Under the pieces are notes generated by a model, which made no database searches, was not told the DNA's origin, and saw only the letters and a list, made by a program, of their open reading frames with translations. From NCBI GenBank assembly GCA_012515725.1, contig JAAYXU010000262.1, forward strand, positions 1 to 19,982: DNA of 19,982 nucleotides, read 5' to 3'. The stretch comes from Clostridiales bacterium (GTDB lineage Bacteria > Bacillota > Clostridia > Christensenellales > UMGS416). The position numbers and the translations under genes are program-made. This document shows positions 1 to 9,230 of the stretch, piece by piece (within the stretch, counting starts at the first letter, position 1; each line of letters begins with the position of its first letter).

Positions 1-1
1 T

Positions 2-352
2 ATTACCCCCGAGCGGCTGCGATTCGACTTCAATTTCCCGCGGAAGGTAGAGCCCGGGGAGCTTGCCCGCATCGAGGAGTGGGTCAACGCAGCCATCGCC
101 GCCGATGTACCCATTACCTGCGACGAAATGTCGGTCGAGGCAGCGCAGAATACGGGTGCCGTGGGCGTATTCGGCAGCCGCTACGGCGATGTGGTCAAAG
201 TATTTACGATGGGAGACTACTCCAGGGAAATATGCGGCGGGCCGCACGCCTCGCGAACCGGAGAACTGGGCGTATTCAAGATACAAAAGGAGCAGGCCGT
301 GAGCGCCGGTGTCCGACGCATCCGCGCTATCCTGAGTAATCCCGAACAGTAG
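2..352 (+). CDS. alaS: Alanyl-tRNA synthetase-type protein, C-terminal end (5' part outside window), lacking C-Ala domain
   Basis: This is the last 116 codons of a gene that enters from the left. The translation carries the second-half signature of the AlaRS editing (tRNA-SAD) domain: LRFDF, a VNAAI helix, FGSRYGD, then GDYSREICGGPHASRTGELG and GVRRIRAI. The Cys-x3-His pair (CGGPH) that completes the zinc/editing site is present, with Pro where most family members have Thr. Full-length bacterial AlaRS continues about 190 residues past GVRRIEAV with a coiled coil and the DHHA1/C-Ala domain. Here a TAG follows after eight more residues (AILSNPEQ) and nfeD begins 124 bases later, so C-Ala is absent. 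It could be a short but functional AlaRS, an AlaRS paralogue, or an AlaX-like editing protein. The missing N-terminus would decide. Confidence 0.85.
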   Translation: MTPERLRFDFNFPRKVEPGELARIEEWVNAAIAADVPITCDEMSVEAAQNTGAVGVFGSRYGDVVKVFTMGDYSREICGGPHASRTGELGVFKIQKEQAVSAGVRRIRAILSNPEQ

Positions 353-476
353 GGGATGGTACGAACCGCCTGACGCGCTCTTTAGCCGCGGTTGCCGACA
401 GTTGGGAGGCGTATCGTTGACAGCGCCATCCGCGGACGTTTACTATGAAGCGGAAGACGGGGGAAGGGGGGAGGAC

Positions 477-1139
477 ATGCTCTGGTGGAACGGACTATCT
501 TCGCTGCAGCAGTTTTTTTATGTGATCGCGATCCCGGCGACCGTATTGCTGCTCATTCAGACCATACTGCTTTTCTTCGGGTTCGGCGATGAGGATTCGG
601 ACGGTGATGTGGACGCCAGCGCGGACGGCATTCCCGACGACCTGCCCGATGGGGACGCCGCATTTGAAATGGACGCGGACGATATCGGAGGGGTTTCGGG
701 CGCGGACGCCGCCGATCTGCGGCTTTTCTCTGTGCGTGGCATCATATCGTTTTTCGTCGTCACGGGCTGGTGCGGGGTGATTTTTTCTTCATTCATGCCG
801 CCGTGGCTTACGGTGCTGCTGGCGCTCGTTCTGGGGGCCGCCGGACTTTATCTGACGGCAAAGCTTTTCCAGTGGTCGCGCATGCTGCAAAGCAGCGGAA
901 ACATACGGCGGGTCCGGGCCGTTGGCCAGATCGCCGAGGTTTATATCCCGGTCCCCGCGTCCCGCAGGGGCACAGGCAGGATCATGGTACTCATACAGGA
1001 ACGGCTGACCGAGCAGGAAGCTATTACTGACTCCCGGCAAACGCTGCCCACCGGATCGCAGGTAATCGTGCGGCAGGCGCTGCACGACGGACTGCTGCTG
1101 GTGGAGCCCATCAGGCAGGACAGGAACATAAAAGGATAG
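477..1139 (+). CDS. NfeD-like membrane protein (flotillin partner, YuaF type)
   Basis: A 220-residue protein. The ATG at 477 follows a strong Shine-Dalgarno (GGGGGGAGG, about 2 bases away). An upstream in-frame TTG at 402 is possible but adds a 25-residue polar stretch and has no comparable site. Layout: TM1 about residues 12-35, a very acidic loop 37-80 (DEDSDGDVDASADG, DDLPDGD), TM2 and TM3 about 86-130, then a soluble C-terminal domain 140-220 with the beta-rich look of the NfeD OB fold. NfeD proteins are encoded next to flotillins and are thought to assist membrane-microdomain assembly. The flotillin gene starts 13 bases downstream, as in the Bacillus subtilis yuaF-floT operon. Family assignment rests on topology plus this neighbour. 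Confidence 0.8.
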   Translation: MLWWNGLSSLQQFFYVIAIPATVLLLIQTILLFFGFGDEDSDGDVDASADGIPDDLPDGDAAFEMDADDIGGVSGADAADLRLFSVRGIISFFVVTGWCGVIFSSFMPPWLTVLLALVLGAAGLYLTAKLFQWSRMLQSSGNIRRVRAVGQIAEVYIPVPASRRGTGRIMVLIQERLTEQEAITDSRQTLPTGSQVIVRQALHDGLLLVEPIRQDRNIKG

Positions 1140-1152
1140 AGGAGGTATTTGA

Positions 1153-2517
1153 ATGGGTGAATGGATCATAGGTATCACTGTCATCGCGGTACTCTTTCTA
1201 ACGACCATCATCATGATACTGAGGCGGTACCGCAAATGTCCCTCGGACAAGATACTGGTCATATACGGCAAGGTGGGCGAGGATCGGTCGGCCAAGTGCA
1301 TCCACGGAGGCGCTAGCTTCATATGGCCGGTGATCCAGAGCTATCAGTTCCTGGATCTGACCCCCATGTCGATCGAGGTCAACCTGACCAACGCGCTCAG
1401 TCGGCAGAATATCCGCATTGACGTGCCTTCCCGGTTCACTGTAGGTATATCCACCGAGGAGGGTATCATGCAGAACGCCGCCGAGCGGCTGCTGGGCCTC
1501 AACCTCAAGGAGATACAGGAGCTGGCAAAGGACATCATATTCGGTCAGCTGCGTCTAGTCGTCGCCACAATGGACATCGAGGAGATCAATACCGATCGGG
1601 ATAAGTTTCTGGCGGCGGTGTCGAGTAATGTGGAAACGGAACTCAAAAAAATAGGCCTTCGGCTCATTAATGTGAACGTAACCGATATTAACGACGAGTC
1701 CGGCTACATAGAGGCCCTGGGCAAGGAGGCCAGCGCCAAGGCTATCAACGACGCCCGCAAGAGCGTCGCAGAGAGAGACCGAGACGGCGCGACCGGAGAG
1801 GCCAACGCTAACCAGGAGAAAAGGATCAACGTTGCCCGCGCCAACTCGATCGCCGTGCAGGGCGAGAACGAAGCAAAGGTCACGATCGCGGAGTCTGAGG
1901 CGCTGCGGCGTGAGAAAGTCGCCGAAGCCGAGCGCCGTGCGGCTGCCGCCGAGAAGGTGCAGCAGGCAAAGGCGATGGAGGAAGCCTATCTGGCGCAGCG
2001 GGAGGCCGAGATTGGCCGCGCACGGCTGGAGCAGGCCACGCGGGAGGCAGACGAAATCGTCAAGGCCGAGATTGATAAGCGCACCGTTGAGATCGCGGCC
2101 GAGGCCGAGGCCGAGAGGGTACGCCGAAACGCGCGGGGCGAGGCCGACGCGATATACGCGAAGATGGAGGCGCAGGCCCGCGGTATTGAGGAGTTGCTCG
2201 GCAAGCAGGCCGAGGGTTTCAGCCGCATCGTGGCCGCGGTAGGCGGTAACGCCGCAGACGCAGTGCGTCTCATGATCGCCGACAAGATGGAGGATCTGGT
2301 TCGGGTGCAGGTCGAGGCCATCAAGAATCTTAAGATCGACAAGGTCACCGTCTGGGATAGCATGCAGGGCGGAAAGCCCGCGACCGCCGGTTTCCTTTCG
2401 GGCATGCTTGGCGCGGTGCCCCCGCTCAAGGAGATGTTCAACATGGCAGGCATGGAGCTTCCTGAGTATCTGGGCAAGGACAAGGAAGACAAATCCGGCG
2501 CGGAAGCGGATCAATAG
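1153..2517 (+). CDS. floT: Flotillin-like membrane scaffold protein
   Basis: A 454-residue protein that starts at ATG 1153 after GAGGAGGT (7-base spacing). It has one N-terminal membrane segment (residues about 4-24), then an SPFH/Band-7 domain (about 28-200), then a long Ala/Glu/Arg-rich coiled coil (about 200-345, with repeated AEAE and REAE blocks). The C-terminal segment contains the flotillin-type ending PPLKEMFNMAGMELPEYLG. Flotillins organise functional membrane microdomains in bacteria. This one is slightly shorter than B. subtilis FloT (about 509 residues) but longer than FloA (about 331), and the NfeD partner directly upstream also fits the FloT type. Transcription ends at the hairpin immediately downstream. 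Confidence 0.92.
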   Translation: MGEWIIGITVIAVLFLTTIIMILRRYRKCPSDKILVIYGKVGEDRSAKCIHGGASFIWPVIQSYQFLDLTPMSIEVNLTNALSRQNIRIDVPSRFTVGISTEEGIMQNAAERLLGLNLKEIQELAKDIIFGQLRLVVATMDIEEINTDRDKFLAAVSSNVETELKKIGLRLINVNVTDINDESGYIEALGKEASAKAINDARKSVAERDRDGATGEANANQEKRINVARANSIAVQGENEAKVTIAESEALRREKVAEAERRAAAAEKVQQAKAMEEAYLAQREAEIGRARLEQATREADEIVKAEIDKRTVEIAAEAEAERVRRNARGEADAIYAKMEAQARGIEELLGKQAEGFSRIVAAVGGNAADAVRLMIADKMEDLVRVQVEAIKNLKIDKVTVWDSMQGGKPATAGFLSGMLGAVPPLKEMFNMAGMELPEYLGKDKEDKSGAEADQ

Positions 2518-2530
2518 AGCGGACGATTAT

Positions 2531-2561
2531 AAGGGCGCGTCTTCGGACAGCGCCCTTTTTT
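2531..2561 (+). terminator. Rho-independent terminator after flotillin gene
   Basis: AAGGGCGC (2531-2538) pairs with GCGCCCTT (2550-2557). Inside, GTC-TTCG-GAC forms a second helix capped by a stable UUCG loop, with one bulged A. A run of six T (2556-2561) follows. It closes the nfeD-flotillin unit. Confidence 0.9.
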
Positions 2562-2837
2562 CTTGCTCGATGCGTGAGTACGCCCAAGTATCCGCTTTTT
2601 CGGGAGGTAGAATCCCAATCGAGTGAAACGATACAAATATGATAAGTAAAACTAAAACACGAATGGTACAGGTTAGAGTGGCAGTTGATGGAACGAGAAA
2701 GGTGTAACGGTACACACGCGCTTCATACTTTCCGCGAAGTGTTATAAATACTGTAATCGGTTTCATCCAACCCTCGTTGCGTTCACCACCTGATCATGCT
2801 AAAATAGGGAAGATATTTGGATTGGAGCGCAGCACTG
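2562..2837. other. Low-GC intergenic stretch between flotillin terminator and secA
   Basis: About 276 bases with no convincing gene. The part from about 2620 to 2770 is visibly richer in A and T than its surroundings. A 22-codon plus-strand ORF (2639-2707) has no ribosome site, and the minus-strand ORF across the region runs through the terminator, so neither is called. The right edge holds the secA promoter. No tRNA, riboswitch signature or repeat was recognised. Confidence 0.5.
2777..2805 (+). promoter_or_regulatory. Sigma-A promoter of secA operon with extended -10
   Basis: TTGCGT (2777-2782), a 17-base spacer, then TAAAAT (2800-2805) preceded by TGC, which gives an extended -10 (TGnTAAAAT). 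Transcription would start near 2812 and leave a leader of about 26 bases before the secA ATG at 2838. Confidence 0.7.
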
Positions 2838-5531
<2,694 letters not shown>

Positions 5532-5554
5532 GCCGCCGAAAATGAGGAATCACT

Positions 5555-6679
5555 ATGTACCAGTTGGATCAGGCGATCCTGCGTCTCCATGAAATCGATC
5601 GATTGATCGCCGAAGCCGGTGACGGGCTGAATCTGCCCGCCATGAAGAACGAGCTGGAGGAGCTGCACGCCGAGATGGCAGCTCCTGATTTCTGGAGCTC
5701 TCTGGAGAGGGCGCAGCGGGTTAATAAGAGGGTGAAGCTCCTGGAGCGCCGCATCGATCATTTCGAGAAGGTCGCCGCTCGCTCGAATAATACCCGGGAA
5801 ATGATCGACCTTTTAGAGGAAGTGGACGACGCAGATCTGCTGGCGGAGTTGGAGCAGGAAATGGAAGCGCTCTACGTCGAAGCGGAGGAGATGGCGCTTG
5901 CGACGCTGCTGACCGGGCCCTACGATGCGAACAACGCGATCCTTTCTCTGCACGCCGGAGCCGGGGGCACCGAGGCGCAGGACTGGACGCAGATGCTCTA
6001 CCGGATGTATATCCGCTGGTGCGAACGCCGCGGCTATACGCTCAGAGCGCTCGACTATCTCGAGGGCGACGAGGCCGGTATAAAGAGCGTTACGTTCATG
6101 GTTGAGGGTGAAAACGCCTACGGATACCTCAAGGCCGAAAAGGGCGTGCACCGCCTGGTGCGCATATCGCCGTTCGACGCCTCTGCGCGGCGGCATACAT
6201 CATTCGCGTCGCTCGATGTAATGCCCGAGATCGAGGATGACGAGGAAATCAAGATTGAACCGGACGATCTGCGGATCGATACGTATCGCAGCAGCGGCGC
6301 GGGCGGACAGCACGTTAACAAGACGGACTCGGCGGTACGCATTACGCACCTTCCCACCGGGATCGTCGTGTCCTGCCAGAACGAGCGCTCCCAGATACAG
6401 AATCGCGAGACCGCGATGAAAATGCTCAAAGCCAAGCTGGCCGAGCTACGCGAGGAGGAGCGCATGGCCCGTATGGCAGGCATCAAGGGCGAAATCAAGA
6501 AAATTGAATGGGGTAGCCAGATACGCTCATATGTATTTCAGCCCTATACGATGGTCAAGGATCACCGCACCAACGCTGAGACCGGGAACGTTGACGCGGT
6601 CATGGACGGAGAGATCGACGATTTCATCACCGAATACCTGAAAAAAGCGCCACGGGAGGGCGGCGATGGCCTGGATTGA
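5555..6679 (+). CDS. prfB: Peptide chain release factor 2
   Basis: A 374-residue RF2 that terminates translation at UGA and UAA. The stop-codon recognition tripeptide SPF is at residues 205-207, and the GGQ peptidyl-tRNA hydrolysis motif (SSGAGGQHVNKTDSA) is at 250-252. It starts at ATG 5555, 23 bases after the secA stop, with a modest ribosome site (GAGGAA). The notable point is that the ORF is continuous: most bacterial prfB genes carry an in-frame TGA near codon 26 that is bypassed by autoregulatory +1 frameshifting. Here codons 24-28 read GGG CTG AAT CTG CCC with no in-frame stop and no internal Shine-Dalgarno or CTTTGA slip site. The secA-prfB pairing is common in Firmicutes. Confidence 0.97.
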   Translation: MYQLDQAILRLHEIDRLIAEAGDGLNLPAMKNELEELHAEMAAPDFWSSLERAQRVNKRVKLLERRIDHFEKVAARSNNTREMIDLLEEVDDADLLAELEQEMEALYVEAEEMALATLLTGPYDANNAILSLHAGAGGTEAQDWTQMLYRMYIRWCERRGYTLRALDYLEGDEAGIKSVTFMVEGENAYGYLKAEKGVHRLVRISPFDASARRHTSFASLDVMPEIEDDEEIKIEPDDLRIDTYRSSGAGGQHVNKTDSAVRITHLPTGIVVSCQNERSQIQNRETAMKMLKAKLAELREEERMARMAGIKGEIKKIEWGSQIRSYVFQPYTMVKDHRTNAETGNVDAVMDGEIDDFITEYLKKAPREGGDGLD

Positions 6680-7301
6680 CATCACGCTGCCCATAAGAGC
6701 GGGAATGGCGGTCTGGCCGGGCGATCCCCCCTGCGAGGCCGCGCCCCTGTCGCGCATAAGGGATGGCGCGGGCAGCAATGTGTCTCGCTTTACGATGAGC
6801 AGCCACTGCGGAACCCATCTGGACGCGCCCCGGCATTTTTTCGACGCGGGGGAGACGGTGGATCAGCTATCCCCGGACCTGCTGATAGGCCCGGCCTATG
6901 TGATTGATCTTGCAAATCTTAGCCGCAATATACGAGCTGACGATCTGTCGCGCCTGCCTGGCGGCGTCACGCGCCTGCTCATCCGCACCGCCAATTCGCT
7001 CTATGATGTTCCCGATCGGTTCGATCCCGGATACATCGGGCTGACCTGGGACGCCGCCGCGCTCCTTTGCGATCGGGGCGTGATGCTGGTCGGGCTGGAC
7101 GCGTGGTCGGTGGCGGCGATGGGCCCCGATCTTGCCGCGGTACACCGTATGCTGCTGGGAAGGCCAGGGGCGGCGGCGCTCGAATCGATCCGGCTGCGTG
7201 ACGTGCGGGAGGGCTGGTACGAGCTAGTGTGCCTTCCGCTCAGACTCGACGGGCTGGATGGGGCTCCAGCTCGAGCGCTCGTACGGGAGGCTGCCATATG
7301 A
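6666..7301 (+). CDS. Cyclase / kynurenine formamidase-like metal-dependent hydrolase
   Basis: A 211-residue member of the cyclase family (PF04199), which includes KynB arylformamidase and related metal-dependent hydrolases. The diagnostic H-x3-H-x-D-x3-H signature lies at residues 47-57 (SHCGTHLDAPRHF), and an N-terminal DITLPI-x-WPGDPP segment matches the family. Size is typical. ATG 6666 overlaps the end of prfB by 14 bases and is preceded by GGGAGGGCGGCG, a good ribosome site inside prfB. Its TGA overlaps the next start (ATGA), so translation is probably coupled on both sides. No tryptophan-catabolism neighbours are present, so the substrate is unknown. Confidence 0.85.
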   Translation: MAWIDITLPIRAGMAVWPGDPPCEAAPLSRIRDGAGSNVSRFTMSSHCGTHLDAPRHFFDAGETVDQLSPDLLIGPAYVIDLANLSRNIRADDLSRLPGGVTRLLIRTANSLYDVPDRFDPGYIGLTWDAAALLCDRGVMLVGLDAWSVAAMGPDLAAVHRMLLGRPGAAALESIRLRDVREGWYELVCLPLRLDGLDGAPARALVREAAI

Positions 7302-7990
7302 AAAATGCGCTTAACTGGACACTCGCCGTCGTATTCGGGTTGACGCTCATACCTGCGCTCATGCTCAGCGCGGCAGACGGCGTAATGTTCAGCGCCCAGC
7401 TATATCGCAGGGCTTATGAGAAGTACGACCGCCCGGCCGCGATCGGCATCGACGCCAACGACCTTATGGATGTTACCCAGCGTCTTCTGGGCTATATGAA
7501 GGGCCGGGAGCCTGACCTTATCATCGAAAAGGAGATAGGCGGCGTAGTCCAGGAAGTGTTTGGTGAGCGGGAGCGTCTGCACATGGTGGACGTACGGCGC
7601 CTGGTACTGGGCGCGATGCGTATACGTCTCCTGTGCGCTGCGGCCGCCGCGATGTGTCTTGCGGCGCTTGCCGTGCGGCTGCGCGGCAGAGCGGTTGCGT
7701 ACCTCGCGCGGGGATTTCTGTGGTCGCTGGCGGTTTGGGGCGCGCTGCTTACGGCGCTTGGCGTATACATGCTCGTGGATTTCTCGGACGCATTCTGGAA
7801 CTTCCATCTCCTTTTTTTCGATAACGATCTATGGTTGCTAGATCCCGCTACCGACGTCATGATAAATATGTTCCCCGAGGCCTTTTTTAACGACATGGCA
7901 CTTGCGATCGTGTGGCGGGCGGTTCTGTTCATCGCGATACCGGCGATTGGAGCGGCGCTTCTCACGCGCCGGGAGAAGACGCATGACTGA
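7298..7990 (+). CDS. DUF1461/TIGR01906 integral membrane protein, Lit-like (possible lipoprotein intramolecular transacylase)
   Basis: A 230-residue membrane protein with about four hydrophobic segments (N-terminal 5-26; about 110-127; about 136-160; about 205-222). The long extracytoplasmic loop contains the family pattern ERLHMVDVRRLV (His95), and the region before the last helix reads FHLLFFDNDLWLLDPATD (His170). This is the DUF1461 signature. Lit enzymes of enterococci and bacilli belong to this family; they transfer an acyl chain within diacyl-lipoproteins to give lyso-form lipoproteins and use two conserved histidines about 72 apart (H85 and H157 in the characterised enzyme). The two histidines here are 75 apart, which fits. 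Start ATG 7298 overlaps the cyclase stop (ATGA), and the end overlaps tsaD by 8 bases. Family confident, enzymatic role inferred. Confidence 0.85.
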   Translation: MKNALNWTLAVVFGLTLIPALMLSAADGVMFSAQLYRRAYEKYDRPAAIGIDANDLMDVTQRLLGYMKGREPDLIIEKEIGGVVQEVFGERERLHMVDVRRLVLGAMRIRLLCAAAAAMCLAALAVRLRGRAVAYLARGFLWSLAVWGALLTALGVYMLVDFSDAFWNFHLLFFDNDLWLLDPATDVMINMFPEAFFNDMALAIVWRAVLFIAIPAIGAALLTRREKTHD

Positions 7991-9065
7991 CTCTCCTGAT
8001 TTAGGTTACCGCGCCGCGGCAAACGCCGCGCTCGCGCAGATCATGCGGCGGCGGAGCGCGGACATACTGGCCATAGAAAGCTCATGTGACGAAACATCCG
8101 CCGCGGTTGTGCGCGACGGGCGCACGATACTGTCTCTAAAGATCGCCTCGCAGATCGATATCCACGTCCGGTATGGCGGCGTCGTGCCTGAAATCGCGTC
8201 CCGTATGCACATGGAGGCCATCGACGCGCTGGTGGACGCTGCGGTGGACGAAGCCGGGACGACGCTGTGCGACGTGTCAGCTATCGCAGTCACAGTCGGT
8301 CCGGGGCTGGTGGGCGCGCTGCTGGTAGGCGTGTCCCACGCAAAGGCCATGGCCTGGGCACTGCGCAAGCCGCTTGTGGGAGTGCACCATATCGAGGGGC
8401 ATATCGCCTCCAACTATATCGCGCACCCCGATCTTGTGCCTCCCTTCCTGTGCCTCATCGTATCGGGAGGCCACACGCTGCTGGCCGACGTGACCGACTA
8501 CGGCCGGTACAGGGTGCTGGGCTCCACCCGGGACGACGCCGCGGGAGAGGCTTTTGATAAGGGCGCGCGCATACTGGGGCTGCCCTATCCCGGGGGTGTG
8601 CAGATAGACCGACTCGCGCGCCAGGGTGATCCTGCGGCGTTTGACTTTCCCCGGGCGAAGCTGGGGGAGGATGCGCTGGACTTTAGCTTCAGCGGCGTCA
8701 AGACGGCGCTCATGCAGTTCGTGCGCAAGCAACCCGAAGGGTTTGCGCAGGAGCACATTCACGACCTGGCCGCCTCCTACCAGCAGGCTATCGTCGACGC
8801 GCTCGTGGATAGGACCGCGGCGGCGTGCCGGGCGGGCGGACGCAGTACCGTGGTGCTGGCGGGCGGCGTAGCAGCAAACAGCAGGCTGCGCGAATGCCTG
8901 GCGAACGCTCTTCCCACGGGCACTGTGCTGCGCTATCCGCCCGTATCGCTGTGCGCCGACAACGCGGCGATGATCGCGTCGGCCGCGTGGTACCGCCTGA
9001 TGGAGGGGGAGACCGCCGGGCTTGATATCAACGCGTCGCCGGGGCTTCCGTTTGCGGAGACGTGA
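7983..9065 (+). CDS. tsaD: tRNA N6-adenosine threonylcarbamoyltransferase TsaD
   Basis: A 360-residue TsaD (Gcp/YgjD/Kae1 family), which transfers threonylcarbamoyl to A37 of ANN-decoding tRNAs together with TsaB and TsaE. Motifs: ILAIESSCDETSAAVV (about 28-43), metal-binding HHIEGHIASN (His136 and His140), LIVSGGHT, the FDKGARILGLPYPGG stretch and SLCADNAAMIA near the C-terminus. It starts at ATG 7983 after GGGAGAAG. This gives about 24 residues before the conserved first strand, longer than the usual few residues. An internal ATG at 8043 would be closer to normal length but has no ribosome site. It overlaps the preceding gene by 8 bases and is the last gene of the secA cluster. Confidence 0.97.
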   Translation: MTDSPDLGYRAAANAALAQIMRRRSADILAIESSCDETSAAVVRDGRTILSLKIASQIDIHVRYGGVVPEIASRMHMEAIDALVDAAVDEAGTTLCDVSAIAVTVGPGLVGALLVGVSHAKAMAWALRKPLVGVHHIEGHIASNYIAHPDLVPPFLCLIVSGGHTLLADVTDYGRYRVLGSTRDDAAGEAFDKGARILGLPYPGGVQIDRLARQGDPAAFDFPRAKLGEDALDFSFSGVKTALMQFVRKQPEGFAQEHIHDLAASYQQAIVDALVDRTAAACRAGGRSTVVLAGGVAANSRLRECLANALPTGTVLRYPPVSLCADNAAMIASAAWYRLMEGETAGLDINASPGLPFAET

Positions 9066-9080
9066 GGCGGGGGATTGTCC

Positions 9081-9146
9081 GGATAAACGTTTTTATCCAT
9101 ATGTATTATTCTTTATAAAGAGGGAACGGCGGGGGCTTGCTCCCGC
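9081..9146. other. Two inverted repeats between tsaD and cwlD
   Basis: GGATAAA (9081-9087) and TTTATCC (9092-9098) form a perfect 7-bp inverted repeat with a 4-base loop. GCGGGGGC (9129-9136) and GCTCCCGC (9139-9146) form a second, GC-rich one. Neither is followed by a T run, so they are not convincing terminators. They could slow transcription, act as an operator, or protect the 3' end of the secA-tsaD message. Confidence 0.4.
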
Positions 9147-9172
9147 TCCGCCAATCGCATATTTCCCAGACG

Positions 9173-9201
9173 GAATACCCTAATCCCGCTGTCCATACAA
9201 T
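9173..9201 (+). promoter_or_regulatory. Sporulation sigma-E-like promoter of cwlD
   Basis: CATACAAT (9194-9201) is an exact match to the sigma-E -10 consensus CATACAnT. Fourteen bases upstream, GAATACC (9173-9179) matches five of seven positions of the -35 consensus kmATATT. A start near 9208 would leave a leader of about 23 bases containing the cwlD ribosome site. B. subtilis cwlD is transcribed by sigma-E. Confidence 0.6.
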
Positions 9202-9230
9202 TATAAAGAGCATGGGGGGAGGGATGGCAG

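Noticed and set aside
364..393. AACCGC/GCGGTT inverted repeat after the AlaRS-type gene as a terminator
   Set aside because: Only 6 bp with an 18-base loop and no T tract.
402..476. 25-codon N-terminal extension of the NfeD-like protein starting at TTG 402
   Set aside because: It has no ribosome site as good as GGGGGGAGG before ATG 477, and the added residues are polar and unlike an NfeD N-terminus.
1555..2514. Long minus-strand open frame opposite the flotillin gene
   Set aside because: Shadow of the GC-rich coiled-coil coding sequence; its product is repetitive His/Leu/Gly-rich with no domain and no ribosome site.
2639..2707. 22-codon ORF in the gap before secA
   Set aside because: No Shine-Dalgarno upstream, no recognisable product and not secretion-monitor-like.
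9129..9146. GC-rich hairpin after tsaD as a terminator
   Set aside because: No T run follows it on either strand.
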